Shown in pieces: positions 17,315 through 25,851 of a DNA stretch of 64,000 nucleotides. Position numbers and translations under genes: made by a program. The notes under the pieces were generated by a model, which was not told the DNA's origin, searched no databases, and saw nothing but the letters and a program-made list of their open reading frames with translations. Source of the stretch: Opitutaceae bacterium (GTDB lineage: Bacteria; Verrucomicrobiota; Verrucomicrobiia; Opitutales; Opitutaceae); the NCBI GenBank assembly GCA_016794625.1, contig JAEUGY010000046.1:1-64000 (forward strand). Reading direction: 5' to 3'. How positions within the stretch are numbered: the first letter of the stretch is position 1; each line of letters begins with the position of its first letter.

Positions 17315-18520
17315 ATGCTGAAACGCATCGCTCCCGTGGCCCTGTTCGTTGGATTGCTGGCCGTGCTGGCTGTGCCGCTTTGGGCGGCCCCCGCGGCGAC
17401 GAAGTCGAAGGATGCCTCCCCCGCCGTGGCGATCACCACCGCCGTCGCCACCGTCACGGGCATCGCGATCTCCCCCTTGCTCGGCACCGGCGCGTATGGA
17501 GCCTACCTCTATTGGAAGGCGGACTCGCCCGAGGAGAAGGCGCGTCTGCCGTGGTTTGCCCAGATGAGCTTCTGGTTGCCGGCGGTGCTGATCGTGGGCA
17601 TTTGCGCGGTCAAGGATTCGTTCGGTGCGGCGCTGCCTCCGGGGTTCAAGAAACCGCTCGATGTGCTGGAAGCGATCGAGAACAAGGCCTCGGGCCTGGT
17701 GGCGGCGGGGGCGGTCATACCGTTCACCATGGATACGATTTCCAAGCTGCTGCTGTCGGTCGGTCCACAGGCGCACATCATGCCCACGGGTCTGGCGGCG
17801 CTGCCCTTCGCTTCGTTTGACCTGTCGTGGCTGCTCAATCTGCTGACGGTGCCCTTCGGGGTCGCGGTCTTTGCGTTCGTCTGGATGGCGTCGCACGCGA
17901 TCAACGTGCTCATCCTCCTCAGTCCCTGGGGTGCGATCGATGCCGCGCTCAAGGGCGGGCGGGCGGCCCTGCTCGGGGTGGTGACGCTGAGCTCGACCCT
18001 GAATCCGTGGCTGAGCGCGGGCCTGTCGATTGCGATCATCATTATCTCCTGGCTGGTGGCCGGCTGGGCCTTCCGACTTACGGTGTTTGGCAGCATTTTC
18101 TGCTGGGATTTCTTCACGCTCCGCCGGCGGCGCTTCTCGCCACAATCCGGAGAAAACAAGGCCTTTTCCGGCGGCGCTCTCTGCGCCAAGGGCGTTCCGA
18201 TCCGGACCTATGGCCGCTGGACGCACGAGCCCCAGAACGGTCGCTGGCAGTTTGTCTACAAGCCGTGGCTCGTCTTGCCGGAGCGTGCCGTGGATGTGAC
18301 CGCGGACGCTCCCCATCTGGGTCGTGGCATGTTCATTTCCACGTTGCGCGAGACGGATTCCACCTTGCTCATCCTGCCGCCCCGGTACCGGGGACATGAG
18401 GAGGAGGTGGTGCGGATCTATCGGATCGAAGGTGGAGTGCAGGAGGCCGGGCTGCTCAAGGCCTGGGGCGTGTTGCGCGAGCTGTTCGGCGGCGGCTCCA
18501 CGCAGTCCCAGGTGGTCTGA
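17315..18520 (+). CDS. Integral membrane protein of unknown function
   Basis: A 401-residue protein with an N-terminal signal sequence (MLKRIAPVALFVGLLAVLAVPLWAAPA). Several helices follow: ITTAVATVTGIAISPLLGTGAYGAYLYW, FWLPAVLIVGICAV, LLNLLTVPFGVAVFAFVWMA and LSIAIIIISWLVAGWAFRLTVFGSIFCWDFFTL. A soluble C-terminal region of about 130 residues follows, with RTYGRWTHEPQNGRWQFVYKPWLVLPERAVDV. The helix pattern weakly recalls DUF4126 proteins; I am not sure. It lies 44 bases after the preceding membrane gene and is probably co-transcribed with it. ATG 17315 is chosen for the signal peptide. Confidence 0.75.
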   Translation: MLKRIAPVALFVGLLAVLAVPLWAAPAATKSKDASPAVAITTAVATVTGIAISPLLGTGAYGAYLYWKADSPEEKARLPWFAQMSFWLPAVLIVGICAVKDSFGAALPPGFKKPLDVLEAIENKASGLVAAGAVIPFTMDTISKLLLSVGPQAHIMPTGLAALPFASFDLSWLLNLLTVPFGVAVFAFVWMASHAINVLILLSPWGAIDAALKGGRAALLGVVTLSSTLNPWLSAGLSIAIIIISWLVAGWAFRLTVFGSIFCWDFFTLRRRRFSPQSGENKAFSGGALCAKGVPIRTYGRWTHEPQNGRWQFVYKPWLVLPERAVDVTADAPHLGRGMFISTLRETDSTLLILPPRYRGHEEEVVRIYRIEGGVQEAGLLKAWGVLRELFGGGSTQSQVV

Positions 18521-18526
18521 AGCGGC

Positions 18527-18997
18527 TCAACCCTGGCGGGCGGGCAGCACGATCACATGACGGAGGTCGTGCTTCTGAAACTCCGCCCAATAGCGGTCCT
18601 CGTGGGCCTGCACCTGTTCCTCCAGCGAGGGTGGGGGCTCGACGCCCGGCGTGCTTTGCGCCAGATGCAGCTTCGCCTGTTGGGCGGAACAGTCGCGGTC
18701 GGCCAGCCGCGCGACCAGTTCATGCCAGAATGCGTCGTTCGTGAACTCGAAGATCGTCTTCTCGACCCGTTCATCATTCGCCAGTTTGGCTGATGCCTGC
18801 AGACCGCCGCCCGGGGCGGGCTCGACGAGGTCGCCGCAACCCAGGGGCAGCGCGAGTTCGAAGATCTTCTGCTCCACCTCCGCGTAGCGCTGTTTGCCCG
18901 GGTGTTCCGGCCCGTGATAGGCCTTCACCACGTGAAGCCCGAAGTGGACCAGCTCCAGGAGCCGCGCGTACTCTTTGGACGTGAACATGACTTTCAT
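18527..18997 (-). CDS. Small soluble protein of unknown function
   Basis: A 156-residue protein with no signal or membrane segment. It begins MKVMFTSKEYARLLELVHFGLHVVKAYH and is rich in charged, helical segments: RYAEVEQKIFELALPLG, ERVEKTIFEFTNDAFWHELVARLADRDC. The helical pattern and lack of low-complexity sequence suggest a real gene, though I recognise no family. It is convergent with the membrane gene ending at 18520, six bases away, and lies downstream of the ABC exporter on the same strand. Confidence 0.65.
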   Translation of the reverse strand: MKVMFTSKEYARLLELVHFGLHVVKAYHGPEHPGKQRYAEVEQKIFELALPLGCGDLVEPAPGGGLQASAKLANDERVEKTIFEFTNDAFWHELVARLADRDCSAQQAKLHLAQSTPGVEPPPSLEEQVQAHEDRYWAEFQKHDLRHVIVLPARQG

Positions 18998-19091
18998 GCC
19001 ATCACGTTCGCCCCGGCTCGCGCGCGCTGCAACTGCGGACTGGCGGGTGGGGTGATCACCCGCCAGGGCGTGCCTTCGGGGCCGGATTCGA

Positions 19092-20963
19092 TCAGGCGCC
19101 GCCCGCGAGCACCGAAGATTCGCGCTCCGCTCGAAACTGACTCGTGTACAGATCGTAGTAGTGCCCGCGGCGACGCAGGAGCTCTTCGTGGGTGCCCGCT
19201 TCCTCGATCCGACCCTGGCTGATGACGAGGATGCGGGTGGCGCGGCGAATCGTGCTCAGGCGGTGGGCGATGACGAAACTGATGCGTCCCGCGAAGATCG
19301 TCTCCAGCCCCTTCTGGATCAACTGCTCCGTCTCGGTGTCGATCGACGACGTGGCTTCATCCATGACGAAGATCTGGGGATCGGCGAGCAGCGCCCGCGC
19401 GAACGAGATCAGCTGCCGCTGACCGGTGGACAGGCGATTGCCGCCCTCGCCGACCTGCGAGTCGTAGCCCTGCTCGAGCGCTTCGATGAACCCATGCGCA
19501 TTGACCCGCCGCGCGGCCTCCTCGACCTCGGCATCCGTCGCCGTCAGACGGCCATAGCGGATGTTCTCGCGCACGGTGCCCTTGAACAGGTGCGGCGTCT
19601 GCAGCACGATCCCGAGTTGCGACTGCAGCCACGCGAGCGGCCGATCCCGGTAATCGACTCCATCGACCAGGATGGAGCCTGCGGTCGGTTCGTAGAAGCG
19701 ACAGACGAGCGAGACCAGCGTGCTCTTGCCTCCTCCGGACGGACCGACCAGGGCGATGGTCTCGCCCGCTTGAACCGTGAGGGAGAAGTCCTGCAGCACC
19801 TGCGGCCCCGTGCTGTAGCGGAACCCGACGTTTCGGAACTCCACGGTACGGAGGGTCGCCGGGCGACCATCGGCGGCCAGCCCGACGTCGACCGCACCGC
19901 CGGCCGCGCGGAGGCGTTCGTACTCGGCGACGCGCTGGCGCACGGCGGGCGAGTCCTGGATCGCGGGTTCGGTCGAAAGCAGTCCCATGACGCGCTCGCC
20001 CGCGGCCTGGGCCCCTTGCATTTCCGTCAGCTTGTTGGCGAGCTGATTGATTGGGAAGAAGAACTGGCCCGCGAAGTTGATGAAGGCCACCAGCGTGCCC
20101 ACGGACATCTCACCGCTGGCGGTGAGCAAGCCACCGCGCCACAGGGCCAGACCCGCGCCGAGGCTGCCGATGGTCATGACCAGCGGGTAGTAGATCGCGC
20201 TCTGTTTGGCGTTTGTGACGGCGGCCAGGAACATCTGCGTCGAGACCGTGCGGAACTCGCGCAGGTTCTCCGCTTCGCGCACCAGCGTCTTGGTCGTGCG
20301 CACCCCCTGGATCGACTCGTTGAAGGAGGCGGTGATCTGCGAGTTGTACTTCCGGATTTCGCGCGCGCTGAGCAGGATCTTCTTTTGAAAATACTTGCTG
20401 AGCAGGGCGAGAGGAGGGACCACCGAGATGACGATCAGACCCAGCCGCCAGTTCATCACGAGCAGACTGGCGGCGATCATGGTCAGGTAGGTGAGCCCCC
20501 AGACAATGTCGAGGAAACCCCAGGCGATGACGCGGGCCAGCCGGTCGCAGTCGCTGGTCAGACGCGTGATCAGCCAGCCGACCGGTCGTGTGTCATAGAA
20601 CGCGAACTCCAGTTCCTGCAGGCGGTCGAAACTGGCGGCCCGGATGTCGTGGCTGAGATGATTCGAAATCGCGCCGGCGCAGTCGATGAAGACCCAGACA
20701 CCGACGCAGAGCACGATGGTGATGACGGCATAGCCGGCGAGGTAGGGCGCGAGCGAGGCGGAGGCGCCGTCGCGCAGCACGCCGTCGATCGTCCAGCGGG
20801 TGACGTGGGCGAAGGCGGCGTCGCACAACGCGATCGCGACCGCGGCGATGGCGAGCGGAACGAGGAAGCGCTTCAGGTGCAGAGCGCGCTGGAAGAGTTT
20901 CCACCAGAGCCCGGTGTCGAGCTTGGCCTTGAATTCGTCTTCCTGTTGAAAGGCGGAGGACAT
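19092..20963 (-). CDS. ABC exporter half-transporter (consensus-catalytic subunit)
   Basis: A 623-residue half-transporter with an N-terminal six-helix type-1 exporter domain and a C-terminal ATPase. The ATPase has Walker A GPSGGGKST, Q-loop VLQTPHLF, signature LSTGQ at residues 511-515 (second-position glycine replaced by threonine), Walker B IFVMDE with catalytic Glu536, and H-loop VIAHRLST. The altered signature together with an intact catalytic glutamate is the pattern of the BmrD/TM288-type subunit of heterodimeric multidrug exporters. It is the second gene of the operon, 65 bases after its partner. The substrate is not visible; drug or lipid export is the family expectation. Confidence 0.92.
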   Translation of the reverse strand: MSSAFQQEDEFKAKLDTGLWWKLFQRALHLKRFLVPLAIAAVAIALCDAAFAHVTRWTIDGVLRDGASASLAPYLAGYAVITIVLCVGVWVFIDCAGAISNHLSHDIRAASFDRLQELEFAFYDTRPVGWLITRLTSDCDRLARVIAWGFLDIVWGLTYLTMIAASLLVMNWRLGLIVISVVPPLALLSKYFQKKILLSAREIRKYNSQITASFNESIQGVRTTKTLVREAENLREFRTVSTQMFLAAVTNAKQSAIYYPLVMTIGSLGAGLALWRGGLLTASGEMSVGTLVAFINFAGQFFFPINQLANKLTEMQGAQAAGERVMGLLSTEPAIQDSPAVRQRVAEYERLRAAGGAVDVGLAADGRPATLRTVEFRNVGFRYSTGPQVLQDFSLTVQAGETIALVGPSGGGKSTLVSLVCRFYEPTAGSILVDGVDYRDRPLAWLQSQLGIVLQTPHLFKGTVRENIRYGRLTATDAEVEEAARRVNAHGFIEALEQGYDSQVGEGGNRLSTGQRQLISFARALLADPQIFVMDEATSSIDTETEQLIQKGLETIFAGRISFVIAHRLSTIRRATRILVISQGRIEEAGTHEELLRRRGHYYDLYTSQFRAERESSVLAGGA

Positions 20964-21028
20964 GGGGGAAGTGCGAAGAGTGAAGCGTGAAGGGTGAAAC
21001 CGGAGAAACGGGTGTCGTGGAGAAGTAA

Positions 21029-22951
21029 TTACTGAGTCTGGAGCTCGCGCTGGAAGTCGGCTTCGACGCTGGTCTGGATCTCCCAGAGACGGCGGTACAG
21101 CCCGGGGCTCGCGGCGAGCTGTTCATGCGTGCCCATCTGGATGATGCGGCCGTGGTCGAGCACGATCACCCGGTCGGCGTGGGCGAGGGTCGACAGCCGG
21201 TGGGCGATGACGAGCGTGGTGGAGTGGCCGCGACGCCGCTTGAGGGCGTCGAGGATCAGTGTCTCCGTCTCGCCGTCCACGGCGCTGAGGGCGTCGTCGA
21301 GAATCAGCACCGGAGGATTGCGAAGGATGGCGCGGGCGATCGCGATGCGCTGACGCTGCCCGCCGGACAGGGTGATGCCCCGCTCGCCGATCAGGGTTTC
21401 GTAGCCCTGCTCGAACGTGCGGATGGTGTCATCGATGCAGGCGGCGCGGGCGGCCTCCTCGATCTCCCGATCGGGGGCGTCGCCCCGGCCGAGCCGGATA
21501 TTGTCGCGGAGGGATTTCGAAAACAGAAACGGTTCCTGCATGACCGTGCCGAACTGACCCCGCACCCAGCTGCGGGGCAGGGAGGACAGTTCACGCCCGT
21601 CGAGCCGGATCGACCCGCGTTCGTAGTCGTACAGCCGCAACAGCAGGTGCATGAGCGTGCTCTTGCCGCCTCCGGAGGGTCCCAGCACGGCGAGGGTTTC
21701 GCCCGGGGTGACCTCGAACGAGATCCCGTTCAGGGCGTCGGGCTGGTCGACGGCCGGCTCGGTGTTCGCGGCGCCGGGGTCGGCTGAGGTGGGGGCGACC
21801 GCCGATGCGGGTGCGCGCGAGGCAGAGGCGGCGGCGGCGGGCCGGCGGGCGTGGGCGAAGTGCAGGTTTTGCACCACGATGGACCCGCGCAGTGGTCCGG
21901 AGGGAGGAGGAGGCGCGCCCACGGGATCGGCTTCCCGCTGCTCGCCGAGGATCTCCTGGATCCGGCCGACGGCGACCGAGGTTTTGCCCAGGTCGGTCAG
22001 GATGCGGCCCATCTGCCGGACCGGCCAGAGCATGATGCCGAGAAAGGCGAGAAAGGCGAAGAGCACGCCGACGGTCAGTTTGCCCTGTCCGACCCAGCTC
22101 GCGCCGACCAGCAGGACCAGACCGAGTTGCGACAGGGCGACCAGGTCGCTGACGGACCAGTACCACGACATCAGCCGCAGCAGGCGGAGATTGCGGTCGC
22201 GGAACGTGGCGTTGGGGCCGGCGAACTTGGTCCGCTCAAAGTCCTGGCGGGCGAAGGCCCGAACCACGCGGATGCCGGTGAGGTTCTCCTGGATGACCGA
22301 GGTGAGTGCGCCCTCGGCCTCGTCGACCGCCTTGAAGACGTGCCGGACCTTCCGGAAGTAGACGTATCCATAGATTACCAACGGAGGAATCAGGGCGAAT
22401 GCGACCAGCGTCATCGGCGGGCTGAGCAGCAGCAGGAGCGGCAGCGCGGTGGCGGCGAGGATGAGGGCGTTGCCGATCTCCATCACCTGCACCGCCAGGA
22501 ACTGCCGGGTCGTTTCCACATCGCTTGTGCAGCGCTGGACCAGGTCACCGGTGTCGGAGCGGTCGAGCGTCCGGGCGGGCAGGTGGTTGAGATGATCGTA
22601 GAGATCGTCCTTCAACCGCCGGGCGATGCCGTCGCTGGCGAGCGACGTGTAGCGCCCCTTCAAATAACTGCAGGCCCCGCCCGCCGCGGTCAGCAGCACC
22701 ATGAGCACGGGGGCGAGCCAGAGCTGCTCGCCCAGCCGCGCGGCTCCGCCCACCGCGTGGAGCAGGGCGGCGACGAGCGGGCTGGCTTCGGCCACCGGAC
22801 GGTTGCCGATGGCGTGGTCGATGGTGGCGGCGCCGACCAGCGGCACGAGGTAGTTGGCGGCGGTGGCGAGAACCAGGCAGAGCAGGGCCGCGCCGTAGCG
22901 AAGGCGCTGACCCTGCATGAGGTTCCAAAGGACGGTAAAGGGATTGGACAT
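21029..22951 (-). CDS. ABC exporter half-transporter (degenerate-site subunit)
   Basis: A 640-residue half-transporter with six membrane helices followed by an ATPase. The ATPase has Walker A at residues 424-432, canonical signature LSGGQ (528-532) and Walker B VLILDD, in which Asp553 replaces the catalytic glutamate. This is the BmrC/TM287-type partner, so the two genes should form a heterodimer with one consensus and one degenerate ATP site. An Ala/Pro/Ser-rich insert of about 40 residues lies at the start of the ATPase domain, after HARRPAAAASASRAP. The start has no Shine-Dalgarno; the preceding bases are a long pyrimidine tract. A leader ORF and attenuator lie just upstream. Confidence 0.93.
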   Translation of the reverse strand: MSNPFTVLWNLMQGQRLRYGAALLCLVLATAANYLVPLVGAATIDHAIGNRPVAEASPLVAALLHAVGGAARLGEQLWLAPVLMVLLTAAGGACSYLKGRYTSLASDGIARRLKDDLYDHLNHLPARTLDRSDTGDLVQRCTSDVETTRQFLAVQVMEIGNALILAATALPLLLLLSPPMTLVAFALIPPLVIYGYVYFRKVRHVFKAVDEAEGALTSVIQENLTGIRVVRAFARQDFERTKFAGPNATFRDRNLRLLRLMSWYWSVSDLVALSQLGLVLLVGASWVGQGKLTVGVLFAFLAFLGIMLWPVRQMGRILTDLGKTSVAVGRIQEILGEQREADPVGAPPPPSGPLRGSIVVQNLHFAHARRPAAAASASRAPASAVAPTSADPGAANTEPAVDQPDALNGISFEVTPGETLAVLGPSGGGKSTLMHLLLRLYDYERGSIRLDGRELSSLPRSWVRGQFGTVMQEPFLFSKSLRDNIRLGRGDAPDREIEEAARAACIDDTIRTFEQGYETLIGERGITLSGGQRQRIAIARAILRNPPVLILDDALSAVDGETETLILDALKRRRGHSTTLVIAHRLSTLAHADRVIVLDHGRIIQMGTHEQLAASPGLYRRLWEIQTSVEADFQRELQTQ

Positions 22952-23026
22952 GGAGAGAGAAAGAGGAGGAGCGAAAGGAAGACGATCAGACGGGAGGCCG
23001 ACTTCAGACCCCGGGCAGGGCGCAAC

Positions 23027-23054
23027 AAAAAGGCCCGCTCGGGAAGAGCGGGCC
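23027..23054 (-). terminator. Attenuator terminator upstream of the ABC exporter
   Basis: On the minus strand, a perfect 9-bp stem GGCCCGCTC (23054-23046) with GAGCGGGCC (23040-23032), a five-base TTCCC loop and five T (23031-23027). It lies 58 bases after the leader ORF stop and 75 bases before the exporter start. Its left arm can instead pair with an upstream segment at 23088-23081. Confidence 0.9.
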
Positions 23055-23080
23055 GCGTAGGTGGCGACGTGAGGCTGGAA

Positions 23081-23102
23081 GCCCGCTCGAGAAGCGGCGG
23101 GC
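23081..23102 (-). promoter_or_regulatory. Segments 1 and 2 of a four-segment attenuator
   Basis: On the minus strand segment 1 is GCCCGC (23102-23097) and can pair with GCGGGC (23086-23081), loop ten bases. Segment 2, GAGCGGGC (23088-23081), can alternatively form a perfect 8-bp helix with GCCCGCTC (23053-23046), the left arm of the terminator. The two states are mutually exclusive: 1:2 leaves the terminator free to form, 2:3 destroys it. Segment 1 begins ten bases after the leader stop codon, so a ribosome held at the end of the leader would cover it. Confidence 0.75.
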
Positions 23103-23112
23103 GGTCCGGCGG

Positions 23113-23178
23113 TCAGAGAACCGCGATGACGCCCGAACGCTGCGTAATCATGACGTAAGCGTGAAGGGTGGGTGTCAT
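23113..23178 (-). CDS. 21-residue leader peptide of the ABC exporter operon
   Basis: A 22-codon ORF (ATG at 23178-23176, TGA at 23115-23113) starting MTPTLHAYV and ending SGVIAVL. A GAGG element lies ten bases before the ATG on the minus strand. No run of one amino acid is present, so classical amino-acid sensing is unlikely. An internal ATG at 23151 would give the last 12 residues. Its place, directly before a competing-hairpin attenuator and a heterodimeric exporter, matches the architecture of BmrB-BmrCD in Bacillus subtilis, where ribosome stalling on the leader relieves transcription termination. Regulation by translation inhibitors here is inference. Confidence 0.65.
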   Translation of the reverse strand: MTPTLHAYVMITQRSGVIAVL

Positions 23179-23260
23179 CAGGGAAGGGCCTCGGTTAAAA
23201 CTGACGCGAGTAAGTCCGGACCGCGGGCCGGCAGGCAAGCCGAAAATTGAGCGGACCGCC

Positions 23261-23280
23261 CGGCGGGCTCACGCCCGCCG
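23261..23280 (-). terminator. Hairpin overlapping the hybrid-kinase stop codon
   Basis: On the minus strand CGGCGGGC (23280-23273), loop GTGA, then GCCCGCCG (23268-23261). The kinase stop codon lies in the loop. The following bases read GGCGGTCCGCTCAATTTT, only a delayed T-rich stretch, so it is a weak or Rho-assisted terminator at best. Confidence 0.4.
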
Positions 23281-25431
23281 CGCGCTGCAGAGGACGTTCC
23301 GCAGCTCCGCCGTGCGCACCGGCTTGCTCAAAAAGGCATCCATGCCAGCCTGCAGACATTGCTCACGGTCGACCGGTGAGGCGCTGGCCGTGAGAGCGAT
23401 GATGCGGGGACGCTGCCCCGGCAGCCAACGCGAGCAGATTTCGCGTGCGGCCTGGATGCCGTCCATCTCCGGCATGTGCACGTCCATCAGCACCAGGTCA
23501 TAGTGGCGGCGGGCCACAGCCTCGACGGCCTCCCGGCCATTGGCGGCGAGATCGCAGCGGTATCCAAAACGACCCAGCATGAGCTGGCCGACGCGTTGGT
23601 TGACCGGGTTGTCCTCGACGAGAAGGATGGACAATGGCAGTTCGTCGGCGAGGTAGACCCCGTTCGCACCGACTTCCGCGGCCCGATGCGGCCGGCTGGC
23701 GCTGCCGGCGACGATGTCCTCGAGCAGCTCGAGCAGGAGGTGCGGCTTGACGGGTTTCGTCAGGCTCGCGGCGATGCCCAGTGCGGCGGGAAACTGGATC
23801 TGGCTGAGCGAGGTGAGCAGGACCACCGGCAGCGCTTCGGCGCTGAATCGACGGCGTAGGGCGGCCGTCAACTCGGTTCCCGTCATGCCCGGCATGAGCA
23901 GGTCGAAGAGCCCCAGATCGAAGGTCTCGCCCCGATCCAGGGCGGCCAGGGCCTCGGTCCCGGAACCATAACCGGACGGGATCAGACCCCAGATCTCGGC
24001 CTGCCGGCAGAGCACGCGGCGGTTGGTGCTGTTGTCGTCCACGACGAGGACGCGTTTGCCGCGGAGCAGCGGACGCGCGGTGATGCGGCCGGGCAGGGTG
24101 CGGGTCAGTGGAGCACCGACCGGGATCTCGAAACTGAACGTGCTACCGCGCCCGGGCGTGCTTTCGACTCCGAAACGTCCCTGCATCAAGGCGACAAGCC
24201 GCTGGCAGATCGAAAGCCCGAGGCCGGTGCCGCTGAAGTGTTTGGTGGACGAGGCGTCGACCTGACTGAAGGCCTTGAAGAGCCGGTTCATCTGGTCCGG
24301 GGCGATGCCGATGCCGCTGTCGTGCACCGCAAAGGTCAGCCGAAGGGGCCCGCTCTCGCCGTTGCGATCCAAGTAGGAACCACCGACGTCGAGAAACACT
24401 TCGCCGGCGGGCGTGAATTTGACCGCATTGCTGAGGAGATTCGTCAGCACCTGTCGCACGCGCGTTCCGTCGCCCACCACTTGTTCCGGCAGTTGCGGAT
24501 CGATCCAGTAGAGCAGGTCGAGCGACTTCTCCGCCGCCTGCGCGGCCACGAGGTCGATGGCGGATTCGACGCATTCCTTCAGATCGAACGGTGCGGTTTC
24601 CAACGCGAGCCGCCCGAACTCGATTTTGCTGAAGTCGAGGATGTCGTTGACCAGCGCGAGCAGGGTCTCGCCGCTGTTGCGGATAGTCTCGGCAAACTCG
24701 CGGTTGTGATCGGAGAGGGGAGAGTCGAGGAGCAGGCCGCTCAGGCCGATGATGGCGTTGAGCGGGGTGCGAAACTCGTGGCTGACATTGGCGAGGAATT
24801 CCGATTTGGAGCGCGAGGCTTCCGCCGCCTGCGCCGACAAATCGCGAGTTCGGTGGTGTTCCACCTGTAACTCGTGCGTCGTGCGCCGCAGGGCGATCAG
24901 ACGATTGACCTGGCGTCCCAGGGCTTGCAGCGCGGAGGACTCCCGGGAGTTGAGCCGTCGCGGACGGGTGTCGAGCACGCAAAGCGTACCGAGAGGTTGT
25001 CCTTCGGGCGACCGGATCACGGTTCCGGCGTAGAAACGCAGCTGCGTTTCTCCGGTCACCAACGGGTTTCCGGCGAAGCGGGCATCCTCCTCCGTGTCCG
25101 GCACAACCAGCAGGCCGTCGGGACGGGCGAGGGCATGGGCGCAGAACGACCATTCCCGCGGCGTTTCGGTCATTTCGATCCCGCGACGCGACTTGAACCA
25201 TTGCCGTTCCGAGTCGACCAGGGAGATGAGCGCCATCGGCGTATTGCAGAGCTGTGCCGCGACCAAGGTCACATCATCGTAATCCGCCTCCGGGGCCGAG
25301 TCGAGCAGGCCAAGCGCACGCAAACTTTCCAGCCGTTGGGCTTCATCGGCAACCGAAGGAGCGGCTGGCGGCGCCTCCGACACCGAGTCGAAGGCGGGAA
25401 GGAAGAGTGTGGAAGGAGGGGATGACGACAT
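23269..25431 (-). CDS. GAF hybrid sensor histidine kinase with two receivers
   Basis: A 720-residue soluble hybrid kinase. A GAF domain occupies about residues 25-175 ([26 protein letters not shown] through [14 protein letters not shown]). The H-box [12 protein letters not shown] carries His218, followed by an HATPase domain (N-box LSNAVKFT, G1 [11 protein letters not shown]2 GTGLGLSIC). Two receiver domains follow, with phospho-acceptors Asp510 ([11 protein letters not shown]) and Asp650 ([11 protein letters not shown]). Two receivers suggest a branched or multistep relay. No HPt domain is present, so an external HPt or regulator is needed. The ATG at 25431 is preferred over 25488. It lies upstream of the exporter operon, separated by a weak hairpin. 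Confidence 0.92.
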   Translation of the reverse strand: MSSSPPSTLFLPAFDSVSEAPPAAPSVADEAQRLESLRALGLLDSAPEADYDDVTLVAAQLCNTPMALISLVDSERQWFKSRRGIEMTETPREWSFCAHALARPDGLLVVPDTEEDARFAGNPLVTGETQLRFYAGTVIRSPEGQPLGTLCVLDTRPRRLNSRESSALQALGRQVNRLIALRRTTHELQVEHHRTRDLSAQAAEASRSKSEFLANVSHEFRTPLNAIIGLSGLLLDSPLSDHNREFAETIRNSGETLLALVNDILDFSKIEFGRLALETAPFDLKECVESAIDLVAAQAAEKSLDLLYWIDPQLPEQVVGDGTRVRQVLTNLLSNAVKFTPAGEVFLDVGGSYLDRNGESGPLRLTFAVHDSGIGIAPDQMNRLFKAFSQVDASSTKHFSGTGLGLSICQRLVALMQGRFGVESTPGRGSTFSFEIPVGAPLTRTLPGRITARPLLRGKRVLVVDDNSTNRRVLCRQAEIWGLIPSGYGSGTEALAALDRGETFDLGLFDLLMPGMTGTELTAALRRRFSAEALPVVLLTSLSQIQFPAALGIAASLTKPVKPHLLLELLEDIVAGSASRPHRAAEVGANGVYLADELPLSILLVEDNPVNQRVGQLMLGRFGYRCDLAANGREAVEAVARRHYDLVLMDVHMPEMDGIQAAREICSRWLPGQRPRIIALTASASPVDREQCLQAGMDAFLSKPVRTAELRNVLCSARRA

Positions 25432-25851
25432 GCGGTTCGGGCGACGATGGATATTTCGCGATGGACACGCGGTGTCCGTCCGCCCCATCGGCCGGTGTCG
25501 GGCCTTACCGAAACCGATTCAGCCATTTACCTAGCGGAATTCGGGGTCGAAATGCACCGACGCCCAGGCGTGGAACGACACAACTCATTCCTGACAAAAA
25601 GGATCAGGATCACGTAGAGAAAACTGGCCGGAAAGCGGCCCGCCAACCGCAGCGTCGGTGGCAAGCCTGGTGGCGCACGGAAAACTCCGGGATTCCGTGC
25701 GTTCGCATGGGGGTTTTTCCACCGGGCGATTGGGGAGGCAACGCCGTGTGGGGGGCAACGTCCGGCCGCACGTGCCGACTTCACCCGGACATCGCATGGG
25801 ACACCGGGTCCAGACCCCGGAAAAACGCCGGCCGGCCGGTCGCGCGTCGGG
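25432..25851. other. Intergenic region between the hybrid kinase and tesA
   Basis: No credible gene; the region combines the 5' side of the kinase gene with the 3' side of tesA. Just beyond the tesA stop, the minus strand has a palindromic GC run (CCGGCCGGCCGG at 25839-25828) followed by GCG and five T (25825-25821), a weak terminator candidate. Nothing else stands out. Confidence 0.45.

Noticed and set aside
23113..23178. Leader ORF as a classical amino-acid attenuator
   Set aside because: No run of one codon type, and the downstream genes are exporters, not biosynthetic; a drug-type stall is favoured instead.
25821..25840. Strong terminator for tesA
   Set aside because: Palindromic GC run and five T exist, but the stem is only four base pairs with a self-complementary loop; noted only within the gap entry.
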